Part shown: positions 36,159-48,236 of the stretch, in pieces
Position numbering within the stretch: position 1 is the first letter of the stretch
Layout of the letters: the number at the start of each line of letters is the position of its first letter
NCBI GenBank assembly: GCA_949710005.1
Contig: OX453282.1
Location: forward strand, 13,888,236-13,952,235
Source of the DNA: Ricordea florida
Taxonomy: Eukaryota; Cnidaria; Anthozoa; Corallimorpharia; Ricordeidae
Direction: 5' to 3'
Length of the DNA: 64,000 nucleotides
Notes under the pieces: model-generated
Databases searched by the model: none
What the model was told of the DNA's origin: nothing
Seen by the model: only the letters and a program-made list of their open reading frames with translations
Program-made: the position numbers and the translations under genes

Positions 36159-36854
36159 GTAGCTGCAGTAAGTGTAGTAAGTGTAGTAGCTGTAGTATGT
36201 GTGGAAGTGTAGTAAGTGTAGTAGCTGTAGTAAGTGTAGTAAGTGTAGTAGCTGTAGTACGTGTAGTAGCTGTAGTAAGTGTGGTAAGTGTAGTAGGTGT
36301 AGTTGCTGTAGTAGGTGTAAAAAGTTTAATAGGTGTAGTAGCTGTAGTAAGTATAGTAGCTGTGGTAACTGTAGCTGCTGTAGTAGCTGTAGTAAGTGTA
36401 GTAAGTGTAGTAAGTGTAGTAAGTGTAGTAGCTGTAGTAATTGTAGTACCTGTAGTATCTGTAGTAAGTGTAGGATCTGTAGTAAGTGTAGTGGCTGTAG
36501 TAGCTGTAGTAAGTGTAGTAAGTGTGGTAACTGCAGTACGTTTAGTAAGTGCGGTAAGTGTAGTAAGTGTAGTAAATTTAGTACCTGCAGTATCTGTAGT
36601 AAGTGTAGTAGCTGTAGTAAGTGTAGCATGTGTAGTAAGTGTACTACCTGTAGTAAGTGTAGTAAGTGTAGTAAGTGTAGTAGCTGTAGTAAGTGTAGTA
36701 GTTGTAGTAAGTGATATGGATGTAATAGCTGTAGTAAGTGTATTAAGTGTAGTAGCTGTAGTAAGTGTAGTAGCTGTAGTAAGTGTAGTAAGTGTAGTAG
36801 CTCTAGTAAGTGTAGTATGTGTAATAAGTGTAGTATTTGGAGTAAGTTTAGTAT

Positions 36855-36885
36855 GTGCAGTAGTACAGCTCTTAGAGCTACTACA
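36855..36885. repeat. Module delta3: plus-to-minus switch
   Basis: GCAGTAGTACAGCTCTTAGAGC contains the perfect stem AGCTCT-T-AGAGCT (36,867-36,879) at the turn. It occupies the same place after J as delta1. Confidence 0.8.
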
Positions 36886-38037
36886 CTTACTACACTTACT
36901 ACAGCTACTAAAGCTACTACACTTACTAAAGGTACTACGCTTACTACAGCTACTACATTACTGCAGCTACTACGCTCACTACAGATACTACACTTACTAC
37001 ACCCACTACACTTACTGCACCTACTACACCTTTTATAGCCACTACCCTTACTGCGCCTACAACACTTGCTACAGCCACTACACCTACTACACTTTCAACT
37101 GCTACTACACTTACTACAGCTACTAGACCTACTACAGTTTTTAAACTTACTACAGCTACTCAGTTACTACAGCTACTACGCCTACTACAGATACTACAGG
37201 TACTACAGCTACTACACTTGCTACACATACTACACCTACTACAGCTACCACACTTACTACACTTACTACAGCTACTACACTTACTACAGATACTAATGCT
37301 ACCACACCTACTACAGATACTACACTTACTACAGTCACTACCCTTATTGCACCTACTACACTACTGCGAATACTATACTTACTACAGCCAGTACACTTAC
37401 TACAGCTACTACAGCTACTACAGCTTGTAAACGTACTACACTTACAAGAGCTACTACACTTACTATAGCTCTTACACCTACTACTGATACTACAGGTACT
37501 GCAGATAGTACAGGTACAACAGCTACTCTACTTGCTACAGTTACTACACTTAGTACAGCCTTTAAACTTACTACACTTACTACACTTACTACAACTACTA
37601 CAGCTACTGCAGTTACTACAGCTACTACGGCTGCTTCAGCTACTTCACCTAATACACATGTCACAGCTACGAAAGCTACTACACTCACTACAGATAGTAC
37701 ACTTACTACAGCTACTACAGCTCTTAGAGCTTCAACACGTACTACACTTACTACAGCTACTACACTTACTACAGCTCTTACACTTACTACTGATACTACA
37801 GCTACTACACGTTTTACACTTACTACAGCTACAATAGCTTCCACACTTACTACACTTATTACAGTTACTACAGCTACTACACTTTCTACTTTTACTACAG
37901 CTACTAAACTTACTACGCTTCCTACACCCACTACACTTACTGCACATACACTTACTACAGCTACTACATTTACTACACTTACTACAACTACTACACCTAC
38001 TGCAGTTACTACAGCAACTACAGCTACTACAGCTACT

Positions 38038-38090
38038 ACAGTTGAAAAACCCTTACTACACATACTACAGTTACTAAACTAAAGTGTAGT
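38038..38090. repeat. Module beta4: minus-to-plus switch
   Basis: GTTGAAAAACCCTTACT precedes ACTAAACT-AA-AGTGTAGT, an inverted repeat with one mismatch. Confidence 0.8.
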
Positions 38091-40390
38091 AGCTGTGGTA
38101 AGTGTAGTAAGTAAAGTAGCTGTGGTAAGTGTAGTAAGCGGAGTAGCTATAGTAAGTGTAGTAAGCGTAGTGGCTTTAGTAGCTGTAGTAAGTGTAGTGG
38201 CTGTAGTAAGGGTAGTGGCTGTAGTGATGGTACTAGATGTAGTAGGTGTAGTAGGTGTATTATGTGTAGAAAGTGTTGCCGCTTTAGTAGCTGTAGTAGG
38301 TGTAGTAAGTGTAGTAACTGTAGTATGTGTAGTAAGTGTTGTAGCTGAAATATCTGAGTAGCTGTAGTATCTAAACTAGCTGTAGTAAGTGCAGTAAGTG
38401 TAGTTAGTGTAGTTAGTGTAGTAGTTGAAATAAGTTTAGTAGCTGTATTAATTGTGGTAGCTGTTGTAACTGTAGTAAGTGTATTAACTGTAGCAAGTGT
38501 AGTAGGGCAAGTAAGTGTCGTGATTGTAAAAAGTGTAGTATCTGTAGTAAGTGTAGTAAGTGTAGTAGCTGTAGTAAAGGTAGAACGTGTAGTAGCTGAA
38601 GGAGCAGTAGTAAGTGTAGTAAATGTAGAAGCTGTAGTAACTAAAGTAAGGGTAGTACCTGTAGTAAGTGTAGTAAGTTTTGTAGCTGTAGAAAGTGTAG
38701 AACGTGTAGTAGCTGTAGTATCTGTAGTAAGTGTAATAGCTGTAGTAACTGTAGTAGCTGTAGTAAGTGTACTTCGTGTAGAAGCTGCAGTTCCTGTAGA
38801 AGCTGTAGTAAGTGTAGTAGCTGTACTAAGTGTAGTAGGTGTATTAGCTTTAGTAGCTGTAGCATCTGTATTAGGTGTAGTAGCTGTACTAGCCGTAGTA
38901 GCTGTAGTAACTGCAGTAGGTGTAGTAGTTGTAGTAAGTATAGTAGCTGTAGTAAGTGTAGTAAGTGTAGTAGCTGTAGTAAGTGTAGTAAGTGTAGCAA
39001 GTGTAGTAGCTGTAGTACCTGTATATCTGTAGTAGGCGTAGTAGCTGTAGCACGTGTAGTAGCTGTAGTAAGTGTAGTAACTTTAGTAGGTGTAGTAGCT
39101 ATAGGAAGTGTAGTGGCTGTAGTAAGTGTAGTAGCTGTGGTATGTGTAGTAAGTGTTGCAGCTAGAGTAGCTGTAGTAGGTGTAGTAGGTGTAGTAGCTG
39201 TAGTAAGTGTATTAAGTGTTGTAGCTGTAGTAAAGGTAGAACGTGTAGTAGCTTTACTAGCTGTAGTAAGTGTAGTAAATGTAAAAGCTGTAGTAACTGT
39301 AGTAAGTCTAGTATCTGTAGTAAGTGTAGTAAGTTTTGTAGCTGTAGTAAGTGTAGAACGTGTAGTAGCTGTAGTATCTGTAGTAAGTGTAAGAGCTGTA
39401 GTATATGTAGTAGCTGTAGTAAGTGTACTTCGTGTAGAAGCTGTAGTTCCTGTAGAGGCTGTAGGAAGTGTAGTAGCTGTACTAAGTGTAGTAGGTGTAG
39501 TAGCTTTAGTAGCTGTAGCATCTGTATTAGGTGTGGTAGCTGTAGTAGCCGTATTACCTGTAGTAACTGCAGTAGGTGTAGTAGTTGTAGTAAGTATAGT
39601 AGCCGTAGTAAGTGTAGTAAGTGTAGTAGCTGTAGTAAGTGTAGTAAGTGTAGCAAGTGTAGTAGCTGTAGTACCTGTAGTATCTGTAGTACGCGTAGGA
39701 GCTGTAGCAAGTGAAGTAGGTCTAGTAAGTGTAGTACCTGTAGCAGGTGTAGTTGCTGTAGTAAGTGTAGAGGCTGTAGTAAGTGTAGTAGCTGTAGTTA
39801 TGGAAGTAGATGTAGTAAGTGTAGTAGCTGTCGTATGTGTAGTAAGTGTTGCAGCTGTATTAGCTGTAGTAATTGTAGTAAGTGTAGTAACTGTAGTATG
39901 TGTAGTAAGTGTTGCAGTTGTAGTAGCTTTAGTAGATTTAGTATCTGTAGCAGCTGTATTACCTGTAGTAGCTGTAGTGTCTGTAGTAGCTGTAGTAAGT
40001 GCAGTAAGTGTAGTAAGTGTAGTAGTTGTAATAAGAGTAGTCGCTGTAGTAAGTGTAGTAGCTGTTGTAACTGTAGTAAGTGTAGTTGCTGTAGCAGGTG
40101 TAGTACGTGCAGTCAGTGTTGTTGCTGTACGAAGTAAAGTAGGTACAGTAAGTGTAGTGACTGTAAAAAATTTTGTAGCTGTAGTAAGTGTAGTAAGTGT
40201 ACAAGCTGCAGTAGCTGTATTAAGTGTAAAACGTGTAGTAGCAGTGGTATCTGTAGTAATGTAAAAGCTGCAGTAAGTGTAGTAGCTGAAGTAAGGGTAG
40301 TACGTGTGGAAGCTGCAGTAGCTTTAGTAGCTGTATTAAATGTACTAGATGTAGTAAGTGTAGTAGCTGTACTTAGTGTATTAGGTGTAG

Positions 40391-40440
40391 TAAGTATAGT
40401 AGCTGTAGCAGCTTACTACAGCCTACTACAGCTTCTACAG
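40391..40440. repeat. Module alpha6: plus-to-minus switch
   Basis: AAGTATAGTAGCTGTAGCAG turns into CTTACTACAGCC near 40,412. It is the counterpart of alpha2 in B1. Confidence 0.75.
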
Positions 40441-41360
40441 GAACTACAGCCTTTAAACGTTGTACACTTACTACAGCAACTACAGTTACCACAGCTCTTA
40501 CGCTAACTACAGATACTAGAGCTCTTACACGTTCTACACTTACTACAGCTACAACACTTTTTAAACTTACTACAGCTACTACACTTACTACAGTTATTAC
40601 AGCTCCTATATTTACTACACTTACTACACCTACTACACCTACTACACTTACTGCAGCTACTACACTTACTACAGCTAGTAAACTTACTACAGCTACTACA
40701 GCTTCTACATCTAATACAGATGTTACAGCTACTAAACCTACTACACTTAGTACAGCTACTAGACTTACTACAGCTTCAACAGGAACTAAACCTTCTACAC
40801 GTAGTACACTTACTACAGCTAATACAGTTACTACAGCTGTTACACTTACTACAGATACTACAGCTACTACACGTTTTACACTTACTAGAGCTACTACACT
40901 TACTACACTTATTACAGTTACTACAGGTCATACATTTACTACACTTACTACAGCTACTACAGCTTCTACACTTATTACACTTACTACAGTTACTACAGCT
41001 ACTACACTTAGTACAGATAGTACACTTACTACAGCTACTACAGCTAGTACAGCTTCTACACGTACTACACTTACTACAGCTACTACACCTACTACAGCTC
41101 TTAAACTTACTACTGATACTACAGCTACTACACGTTCAACACTTACTACAGCTACAACAGCTTCTACACTTACTACACTTATTACAGTTACTACAGCTAC
41201 TACACTTTCTACTTTTACTACAGCTACTAAACTTACTATACTTCCTACACTCACAACACTTACCGCACCTACACTTACTACAGCTACTACATTTACTACA
41301 CTTACTACAACTACTACACCTACTGCAGTTACTACAGCTTCTAAAGCTACTACAGCTACT

Positions 41361-41413
41361 AAAGTTAAAAAACCTTTACTACACATACTACAGTTACTAC
41401 ACTAAAGTGTAGT
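41361..41413. repeat. Module beta5: minus-to-plus switch
   Basis: A variant leader, AGTTAAAAAACCTTTACT, is followed by the perfect inverted repeat ACTACACT-AA-AGTGTAGT (41,396-41,413). Confidence 0.8.
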
Positions 41414-42802
41414 AGCTGTAGTAAGTGTAGTATGTAAAAAAGCTGTGGTAAGTGTACTAAGCGGAGTAGCTGTAGTAAGTGTAGTAAGCGTAGTGGCTGT
41501 AGTAGCTGTAGCAAGTGTATGGCTCTAGTAAGGGTAGTAGCTGTAGTGGTGGTAGTAGATGTAGTAAGTGTAGTATGTGTATTATGTGTGGAAAGTGTTT
41601 TCGCTGTAGTAGCTGTTTTAGGTGTAGTAAGTGTAGTAACTGTAGTATGTGTAGTAAGTGTTGTAGCTGTAATATCTGAGTAGTGGTAGTATTTGAAGTA
41701 GCTGTAGTAAGTGCAGTAAGTGTAGTTAGTGTAGTTAGTGTAGTAGTTGAAATAAGATTAGTAGCTTTAGTAAGTGTGGTAGCTGTGTAAACTGTAGTAA
41801 GTGTATTGGCTGTAGCAAGTGTAGTAGGTGCAGTAATTGTAGTGGCTGTAGGAACTGTAGTAGGTGCATTAAGTGTAGTGACTGTAGAAAGTTTAGTATC
41901 TGTAGAAAGTGTAGTAAGTGTAGTAGCTGTAGTAAAGGTAGAACGTGTAGTAGCTGTAGTAGCTGTAGTAAGTGTAGAACGTGTAGTAGCTGTAGTATCT
42001 ATAGTAAGTGTAAGAGCTGTAGTAACTGTAGTAGCTGTAGTAAGTGTACTTCGTGTAGTTCCTGTAGAAGCTGTAGTAAGTGTAATAGCTGTAATAAGTG
42101 TAGTAGGTGTAGTAGCTTTAGTAGCTGTAGCATCTGTATTAGGTGTGGTAGCTGTAGTAGCCGTAGTAGCTGTAGTAAAGTAATAGGTTTTGTAACTGTA
42201 GTAGGTGTGGTAGCTGTAGTAAGTGTAGTGGCTGTAGTAAGTGTAGTAGTTGTAGTTATGGAAGTAGATGTAGTAAGTGTAGTAGCTGTGGTATGTGTAG
42301 TAAGTGTTGCAGCTGTAGTAGCTGTAGCAGGTGTAGTAACTGTAGTAACTGTATTATGTGTAGTAAGTTTTGCAGTTGTAGTAAGTGTAGTAGCTGTTGT
42401 AAATGTAGTAAGTGTAGTGGGTGTAGCAGGTGTAGTAGGTGCAGTCTGTGTAGTTGCTGTACGAAGTGTAGTAGGTACAGTAAATGTAGTGACGGTAGTA
42501 AGTATAGTATCTGTAGTAAGTGTCGTAGCTGTAGAAAGTGTAGTAAGTGTCGTAGCTGTAGTAAAAGTAGAACGTGTAGTAGTTCTAGGAACTGTAGTAA
42601 GTGTAGTAAGTGTACAAGCTGCAGTAGCTGTATTAAGTGTAAAACGTGTAGTAGCAGTTCTATCTGTAGTAAGTGTACAAGCTGCAGTGAGTGTAGTAGC
42701 TGAAGTAAGGGGAGTACCTGTGGAAGCTGTAGTAGCTGTAGTAGCTGTAGTAAGTGTACTAGATGTAGTAAGAGTAGTAGCTGTACTAAGAGTAGTAGGT
42801 GT

Positions 42803-42860
42803 AGTAAGTATAGTAGCCGTAGCAGCTTACTAAGTCTTACTACAGCTTCACAAAAACTAC
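42803..42860. repeat. Module alpha7: plus-to-minus switch
   Basis: AGTATAGTAGCCGTAGCAG turns near 42,824 into CTTACTAAGTCTTACTAC. It is joined to CTTCACAAAAACTACAGC, the same sequence found at 10,629 in B1. Confidence 0.7.
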
Positions 42861-44319
42861 AGCTTTTACACGTAGTGCACTTACTACAGAAACTACAGTT
42901 ACTACAGCTCTTACACTACTTACAGATACTAGAGCTACTACACGATCTACACTTACTACAGCTACTACACTTACTACACTTACTACAGCTACTACACTTA
43001 CTACAGTTATTACAGCTCCTACATTTACTACACTTACTACAGCTACTACACGTTCTACACTTACTACAGCTACTACACTTACTACACTTACTAAAGCTAC
43101 TACACTTACTACAGTTATTACAGCTCCTACATTTACTACACTTACTACAGCTACTACAGCTTCTACACTTACTACAGTTACTACATTTACTACAGCTACT
43201 ACACGTTCTATTTTCACTACAGCTACTACACTTACTACACTTACTATAGCTACTACACTTACTACAGCTACAACACTTACTACACCTACTACACCTACTA
43301 CACTTACTGCAGCTACTACACTTACTACAGCTAGTACACGTACTACAACTACTAGAGCTACTACAGCTTCTAAACGTACTACACTTACTACAGCTACTAC
43401 ACTTACTAGAGCTCTTACACTTACTTCTGATACTAAAGCTACTACACGTTCTACACTTACTACAGCTACAACATGTTCTACACTTACTACGGTAACTAAA
43501 GCTACTACACGTTCTCCTTTTACTACAGTACTACACTTACTACACTTCCTACACCTAGTACACTTAATACAGATACTACACCTACTACACTTGCTACAGC
43601 ATCTACACTTACTACAGTTATAACAGCTACTACACTTACTACCACCTCTACACTTATCACAGCTACTACAGCAACTACGCTTACTACACTTACTACAACT
43701 ATTACACCTACTACAGTTACTACACTTACTACAGCTACTACACCTACTACAGTTACTACATTTACTGCAGCTACTACACTTACTACAGCTACTACAGCTA
43801 CTACCCCTACTACAGATACTACAGGTACTACAGCTACTAAAAAAAACTACACTTACTACACTTCCTACAGCTACTAAATTTACTACACTTACTAAAGCTA
43901 CTAGACGTACTACACTTACTACAAATACTACGACTACTGCAGTTACTACAGCTACTATAGCAACTAGAGCAACTACACCTAATACAGCTGCTACAGCTAC
44001 TATACCTATTACACCTACTACACTTACTACAGCTACTACACTTACTACAGCTACTATAGTTACTACAGCCACTACACTTACTACAGCTACTACACGTACT
44101 ACAGTTACTACACTTACTACAGCTACTACACTTACTACAGCTACTATGCCTACTACATATACTACAGGTACCACAGCTACTACACTTGCTACACTTACTA
44201 TACTTACTACAGCTAATACACTTACTAAGCTTACTACAGCTACTACACTTACTACAAGTACTACACCTACTGCAGTTACTACAGCTTCTACGGCTAATAC
44301 AGCTATTACACCTAATGCA

Positions 44320-44345
44320 GATGCTACAATAACTGTAGTAAGTGT
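44320..44345. repeat. Unclassified minus-to-plus switch in B3
   Basis: Minus units end at GCAGATGCTACAATA and plus units (ACTGTAGTAAGTG) begin. No palindrome or module is present. The plus run that follows is only ~155 bp long. Confidence 0.55.
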
Positions 44346-44467
44346 AGTAGCTGTAGTAAGTTTAGTAAGTGTAGTAACTGTAGTAAGTTTAGAACGTGTA
44401 GTAGCTCTAGTATCTGTAGTTAGTGTAAGAGCTGAGTAACTGTAGTTGCCGTAGTTCCTGTAGAAGC

Positions 44468-44520
44468 TGTAGTAAGCTCTAGTAAGCTGCTACAGCTACT
44501 AAACTTACTACACCTACTAC
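44468..44520. repeat. Module alpha8 (inverted copy)
   Basis: AGTAAGCTCTAGTAAGCTGC then TACAGCTACTAAACTTAC is the reverse complement of alpha5, including its ACTAGAGC variant. The whole neighbourhood from here to beta6 is therefore inverted compared with B2. Confidence 0.7.
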
Positions 44521-46861
44521 ACTTAGTACAGCTACTACACTAACTACATCTAGTACATTTACTACAGCTTCTACAGCTACTACAGCTTCCACACGTACTA
44601 CCCTTACTTCAGCTACTACACTTCCTGCAGCTTCTAGATTACTACAGATACCACTGCTACTACACGTTTTACACTTAATACACCTACTGCAGCTTGTACA
44701 CTTACTACACTTACTCCAGTGCCTAGATCTACTACACGTTTGACTTTTACGACAGCTACTACAGCTACTACACTTACTACGGATACTATACTTACTACAG
44801 TCACTACACTTACTGTACCTACTACACTTCGTACAGCAACAACACTGACTGCACCTACTACACCTGCTACAGCCACTACACTTACTACAGTTACAACAGC
44901 TACTACACTTACTACAGCTACTACACTTATTACAACTACGACACTTACTACACTTACTACACTTACTGCACTTACTACAGCTACTACAGACACTACAGTT
45001 ACTACAGGTAATACAGCTGCTACAGATACTACACCTACTAAAGCTACTACAACTGCAACACTTACTACACATACTACAGTTACTACACTTACTACACTTA
45101 CTACAGCTACTACAGCTGCAACACTTACTACACATACTACAGCTACTACACTTGCTACATCTACTTCCAAAACTACAGCTACTACACTTACTACAGCCAC
45201 TACACTTACTAAAGCAACTGCACCTACTGCAGTTACTACACTTACTAAAGCTATTTCACTTGCTAAAGCTCCTACGCCTACTACAGATACTACAGGTACT
45301 ACAGCTACTACACTTGCTACACTTACTACACTTACTACAGCTACTACACTTACTACAGTTACTACAGCTACTATACTTACTACAACTACTACACCTACTG
45401 CAGTTACTAAAGCTACTACACCTGCTACACTTAGTAAAGCAACTACACTTACTACAGCTTGTACAGGAACTACAGCTTTTACACGAAGTACACTTACTAC
45501 AGTTACTACAGTTACTACAGCTCTTACACTTACTACAGATACTACAGCTACTACACGTTCTACACTTACTACAGCTACAAAACTTACTACACTTACTTTA
45601 GGTACTACACTTACTACAGTTACTACAGCTTTTACATTTACTACACTTACTACAGCTACTAAAGCTACTACACGTTCTACCCTTACTACAGCTACTACAC
45701 TTACTACACTTACTACAGCTACTACACTTACTACACCTACTACAGCTAGTACAGCTGCAAAACTTACTACACATACCACAGCATCTACACTTACTACATC
45801 TACTTTTATAACTACAGCTACTACACTTACTACAGCCACTACACTTACTACAGCTACTACACCTACTACAGTTACTACACTTACTACAGCTACTACACGT
45901 GCTACATCTACTACGCCTACTACAGATACTAAGGGTACTACAGCTATTACACTTGCTACACTTACTACACTTACTAGAGCCTTTACACTTAGTACACTTA
46001 CTACAGCTACTACACTTACTACACTTACTACAGCTACTATACTTACTACAACTACTACACCTACTGCAGCTACTAAAGCAACTACGGCTACTACAGCTAC
46101 CACAGCTAATACAGATGCTACAGCTACTAAAGCTACTACACCTACTACACTTAGTACAGCTACTACACTTACTACAGCTTCTACAGGAACTGCAGCTTCT
46201 ACACGAAGTAAAGTTACTACAACTACTACAGTTACTACAGCTCTTACACTTACTAAAAATACTACAGCTACTACACGTTCTACACTTACTACCGCTACAA
46301 AACTTACTACAGTTACTATAGGTACTAGACTTACTACAGTTACTACAGCTACTACAGCTACTACCCGTTCTACCTTTACTACAGCTACTACACTTACTAC
46401 ACCTACTACAAAAACTACACTTTCTACAGTCAGTACACTTACTGGACTTACTACACTTGCTACAGCAAATACACTTACTACAGTTACAACAGCTACCACA
46501 ATTACTACAGCTACTAAACTTATTTCAACTACTACACTAACTACACTAACTAGACTTACTGCACTTACTACAGCTGCTTCAGATACTACAGCTACTCAGA
46601 TATTATAGCTACAAAACTTACTACACATACAACAGTTACTACACTTACTACACCTACTACAGCTACTAAAGCGGCAACACTTTCTACACATAATACACCT
46701 ACTACACTTACTACATCTACTACAATCACTACAGCTACTACCCTTACTTAAGCCACTACACTTACTACAGTCACGACAGCAACTACGCTTACTACACTTA
46801 CTACAGCTACTCCGCTTAGTACACTTACCACAGCTACTTTACTTACCACACTTACTACAGC

Positions 46862-46920
46862 TACTACACTGTAGTGTAGTAACTGTAGTATGTGCAGTAA
46901 GGGTTTTTTAACTGTAGTAG
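46862..46920. repeat. Module beta6 (inverted copy)
   Basis: The perfect inverted repeat ACTACACT-GT-AGTGTAGT is at 46,863-46,880. The AAAAACCC block lies on its right side as GGGTTTTTTAACTG, whereas in beta1 to beta5 it lies on the left. The module is inverted as a unit. Confidence 0.8.
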
Positions 46921-47021
46921 CTGTAATAGCTGTAGTAACTGTGGTAGGTGTAGTAAGTGTAGGTGCAGTAAGTGTAGTAAGTGTAAAAAGTGTAGTAAGT
47001 TTAGTAGCTGTAGTAAAAGTA

Positions 47022-47386
47022 AACACAAGGAGAAAAAGAACATTTAAGCAGTCTTAAACAGAAATTAATCTTGGCTTAAAGTTATGTTTACTACATTTAA
47101 TTACAGGTTTAAGAAGTTAAAAATATGTTTAATTTCAACTTAAACCCGCCTTAAACACCCTTAAGGCTAAAGCTTAATGCATGTTTAAGTGACCATTAAA
47201 TACAACCAAAATATCTTCTGACTTTTACATTATGTTTAATTAGAACCTTAAACACATTCTAAATGTGTGTAAAAGTCATGTTTAAGGGTAATTAAATGAT
47301 CATAATTATATTGTAATTTTAAAATCTTCACCTTTATCTTTTCGGCCATATTCATTTCATAAGCATCTTTTAATTCACCCACCAAA
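47022..47386. other. Left flank of the island, rich in TTTAAG/CTTAAA
   Basis: No open frame of note. TTTAAG, CTTAAA or TTTAAT occurs roughly every 12-20 bp, in both orientations. A nested inverted repeat lies at 47,220-47,277: outer arms GACTTTTACA and TGTAAAAGTC, inner arms TGTTTAA (47,233-47,239) and TTAAACA (47,248-47,254). The pattern resembles subterminal motifs of DNA transposons but is not diagnostic. Confidence 0.5.
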
Positions 47387-47392
47387 TTTATT
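47387..47392 (-). terminator. Polyadenylation hexamer AATAAA
   Basis: The minus strand reads AATAAA 23 bp beyond the stop codon of the 124-codon frame. That is a plausible place for a compact 3' end. The hexamer is common in AT-rich DNA, so on its own it is weak evidence. Confidence 0.4.
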
Positions 47393-47414
47393 CCTTCATA
47401 GACACTGGTGTTTT

Positions 47415-47789
47415 TTACTTGGTCATTACATGTACAGTGTATATTTCATTTGTTGTTGTATTGTTTGTTGCTTTGTAGCAAACCCACCCAGGCTTGCAGT
47501 AAACTTGTTTGATTATTTCAATAGTAGAACTCCGCCGTGAATTTCTCAAACCACGTAGGTTGCCCTGCTTCTCCTTCTTTTGCAATTCGTTTCTTAATCT
47601 TTCATTCCCCTGTCGCAGGCTTGCATTGGCATCCTCGAGTCTCTTTTGACTGTCACAAATCGTATCCATTCTTCCGCTCATCCTTTCAATAATAAGAAGC
47701 TGTCGTTCCTGTTGAGCACCTAGTAAAGTCATCATTACCGAAAACAGTGAACTGTAACTAAATGTAAAAAACGATCGATCACACGGCAA
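47415..47789 (-). CDS. Hypothetical coiled-coil protein or exon, 124 codons
   Basis: I do not recognise the product. The frame starts at ATG (47,789) and stops at TAA (47,415). Residues 22-75 look like a coiled coil: Met37, Ile44, Leu51, Leu58 and Leu65 are spaced by seven, with many Glu, Lys, Arg and Gln between. A basic stretch (RGLRNSRRSS) follows, and residues 90-124 hold two Cys and several Thr/Asn. Codon and amino-acid use are ordinary, unlike the surrounding repeats. The sequence before residue 15 on the minus strand (a T-rich run ending ATTTAGTTACAG) resembles a splice acceptor, so the true start may be Met19 or Met20, or the frame may be a last exon. An AATAAA lies just past the stop. 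It may instead be a transposon-derived fragment. Confidence 0.4.
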   Translation of the reverse strand: MPCDRSFFTFSYSSLFSVMMTLLGAQQERQLLIIERMSGRMDTICDSQKRLEDANASLRQGNERLRNELQKKEKQGNLRGLRNSRRSSTIEIIKQVYCKPGWVCYKATNNTTTNEIYTVHVMTK

Positions 47790-47867
47790 GAAACGAAGCT
47801 AGAATGCAAACTTCCAAATGACACTAACTACATGAAACATACATCCCGCGATCGACACTCTCGCCTT

Positions 47868-47930
47868 CTGATTGGCTTACTATCGAAAACCAACCAATTG
47901 CAATGAAGCAGAAAAACCAAATGCAAATTA
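47868..47930. promoter_or_regulatory. Inverted CCAAT boxes and octamer (candidate promoter)
   Basis: CCAAT is present on the minus strand at 47,871-47,875 (context GATTGGC) and on the plus strand at 47,894-47,898. An exact octamer ATGCAAAT follows at 47,921-47,928. The stretch lies upstream of the 124-codon frame and is richer in G and C than the satellite. Facing CCAAT boxes are typical of bidirectional animal promoters. Activity is inferred, not shown. Confidence 0.35.
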
Positions 47931-47954
47931 CACTTGAGATAACAATAGGGCCAT

Positions 47955-48236
47955 TCATTGCTCTTGCCGCAAATTAGCCATTACCGATTGCGGTTTTCTT
48001 TGATAATCAACAAAAAGGCCGAAGATTATCCTGAAACAAGTTTCGTCGCAAACACTCCAAGCCCTTTCTTCTGTGATAAGTGGAAACTTGCGGAAAGTCC
48101 TTTGCACATTCATCTTCGTATCGTCGTCACACAAAAACGAAATGTTCTTCTCAATCGCTAAAGCGTCGCCGTCGGCGATTGTGGATTTCCGATGAATGTG
48201 ATGAACAAGATATATTTTTAGTAGCACCGGTATCAA
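47955..48236 (-). CDS. Possible exon or gene remnant, up to ~100 codons
   Basis: I do not recognise this frame. It is open on the minus strand from just after a TAG near 48,268 to TGA at 47,955. It has no ATG until codon 42 of the 93-codon span given, so it cannot be a complete gene as it stands. An upstream AATATAG could serve as a splice acceptor and make it an exon. The translation is mixed in composition, with three Cys and a hydrophobic run near CFRIIFGLF, and shows no named domain. Codon third positions are more GC-rich than in the flanks. A shorter frame on the opposite strand overlaps it, and neither can be preferred firmly. It could be a decayed coding segment. Confidence 0.25.
   Translation of the reverse strand: MIPVLLKIYLVHHIHRKSTIADGDALAIEKNISFLCDDDTKMNVQRTFRKFPLITEERAWSVCDETCFRIIFGLFVDYQRKPQSVMANLRQEQ

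Larger units (their letters stand above)
36159..47021. repeat. Satellite B block B3 (9-bp TGTAGTA-NN repeat)
   Basis: This 10.9-kb array has plus-type runs at 36,159-36,866, 38,084-40,411, 41,414-42,823, 44,330-44,485 and 46,881-47,021. Minus-type runs are at 36,880-38,073, 40,412-41,395, 42,824-44,328 and 44,486-46,862. Variant order follows B1 for most of its length. The TTCGTGTAGAAGCTG landmark recurs at 38,773 and 39,429, the same 656-bp spacing as in B1. There is no E junction; the array is interrupted at GTAAAAGTA by the non-repetitive island. Confidence 0.97.

Noticed and set aside
47958-48161. Plus-strand frame of 67 codons in the island
   Set aside because: It begins at TTG rather than ATG, overlaps a longer minus-strand frame and shows no recognisable domain or transcription signal.
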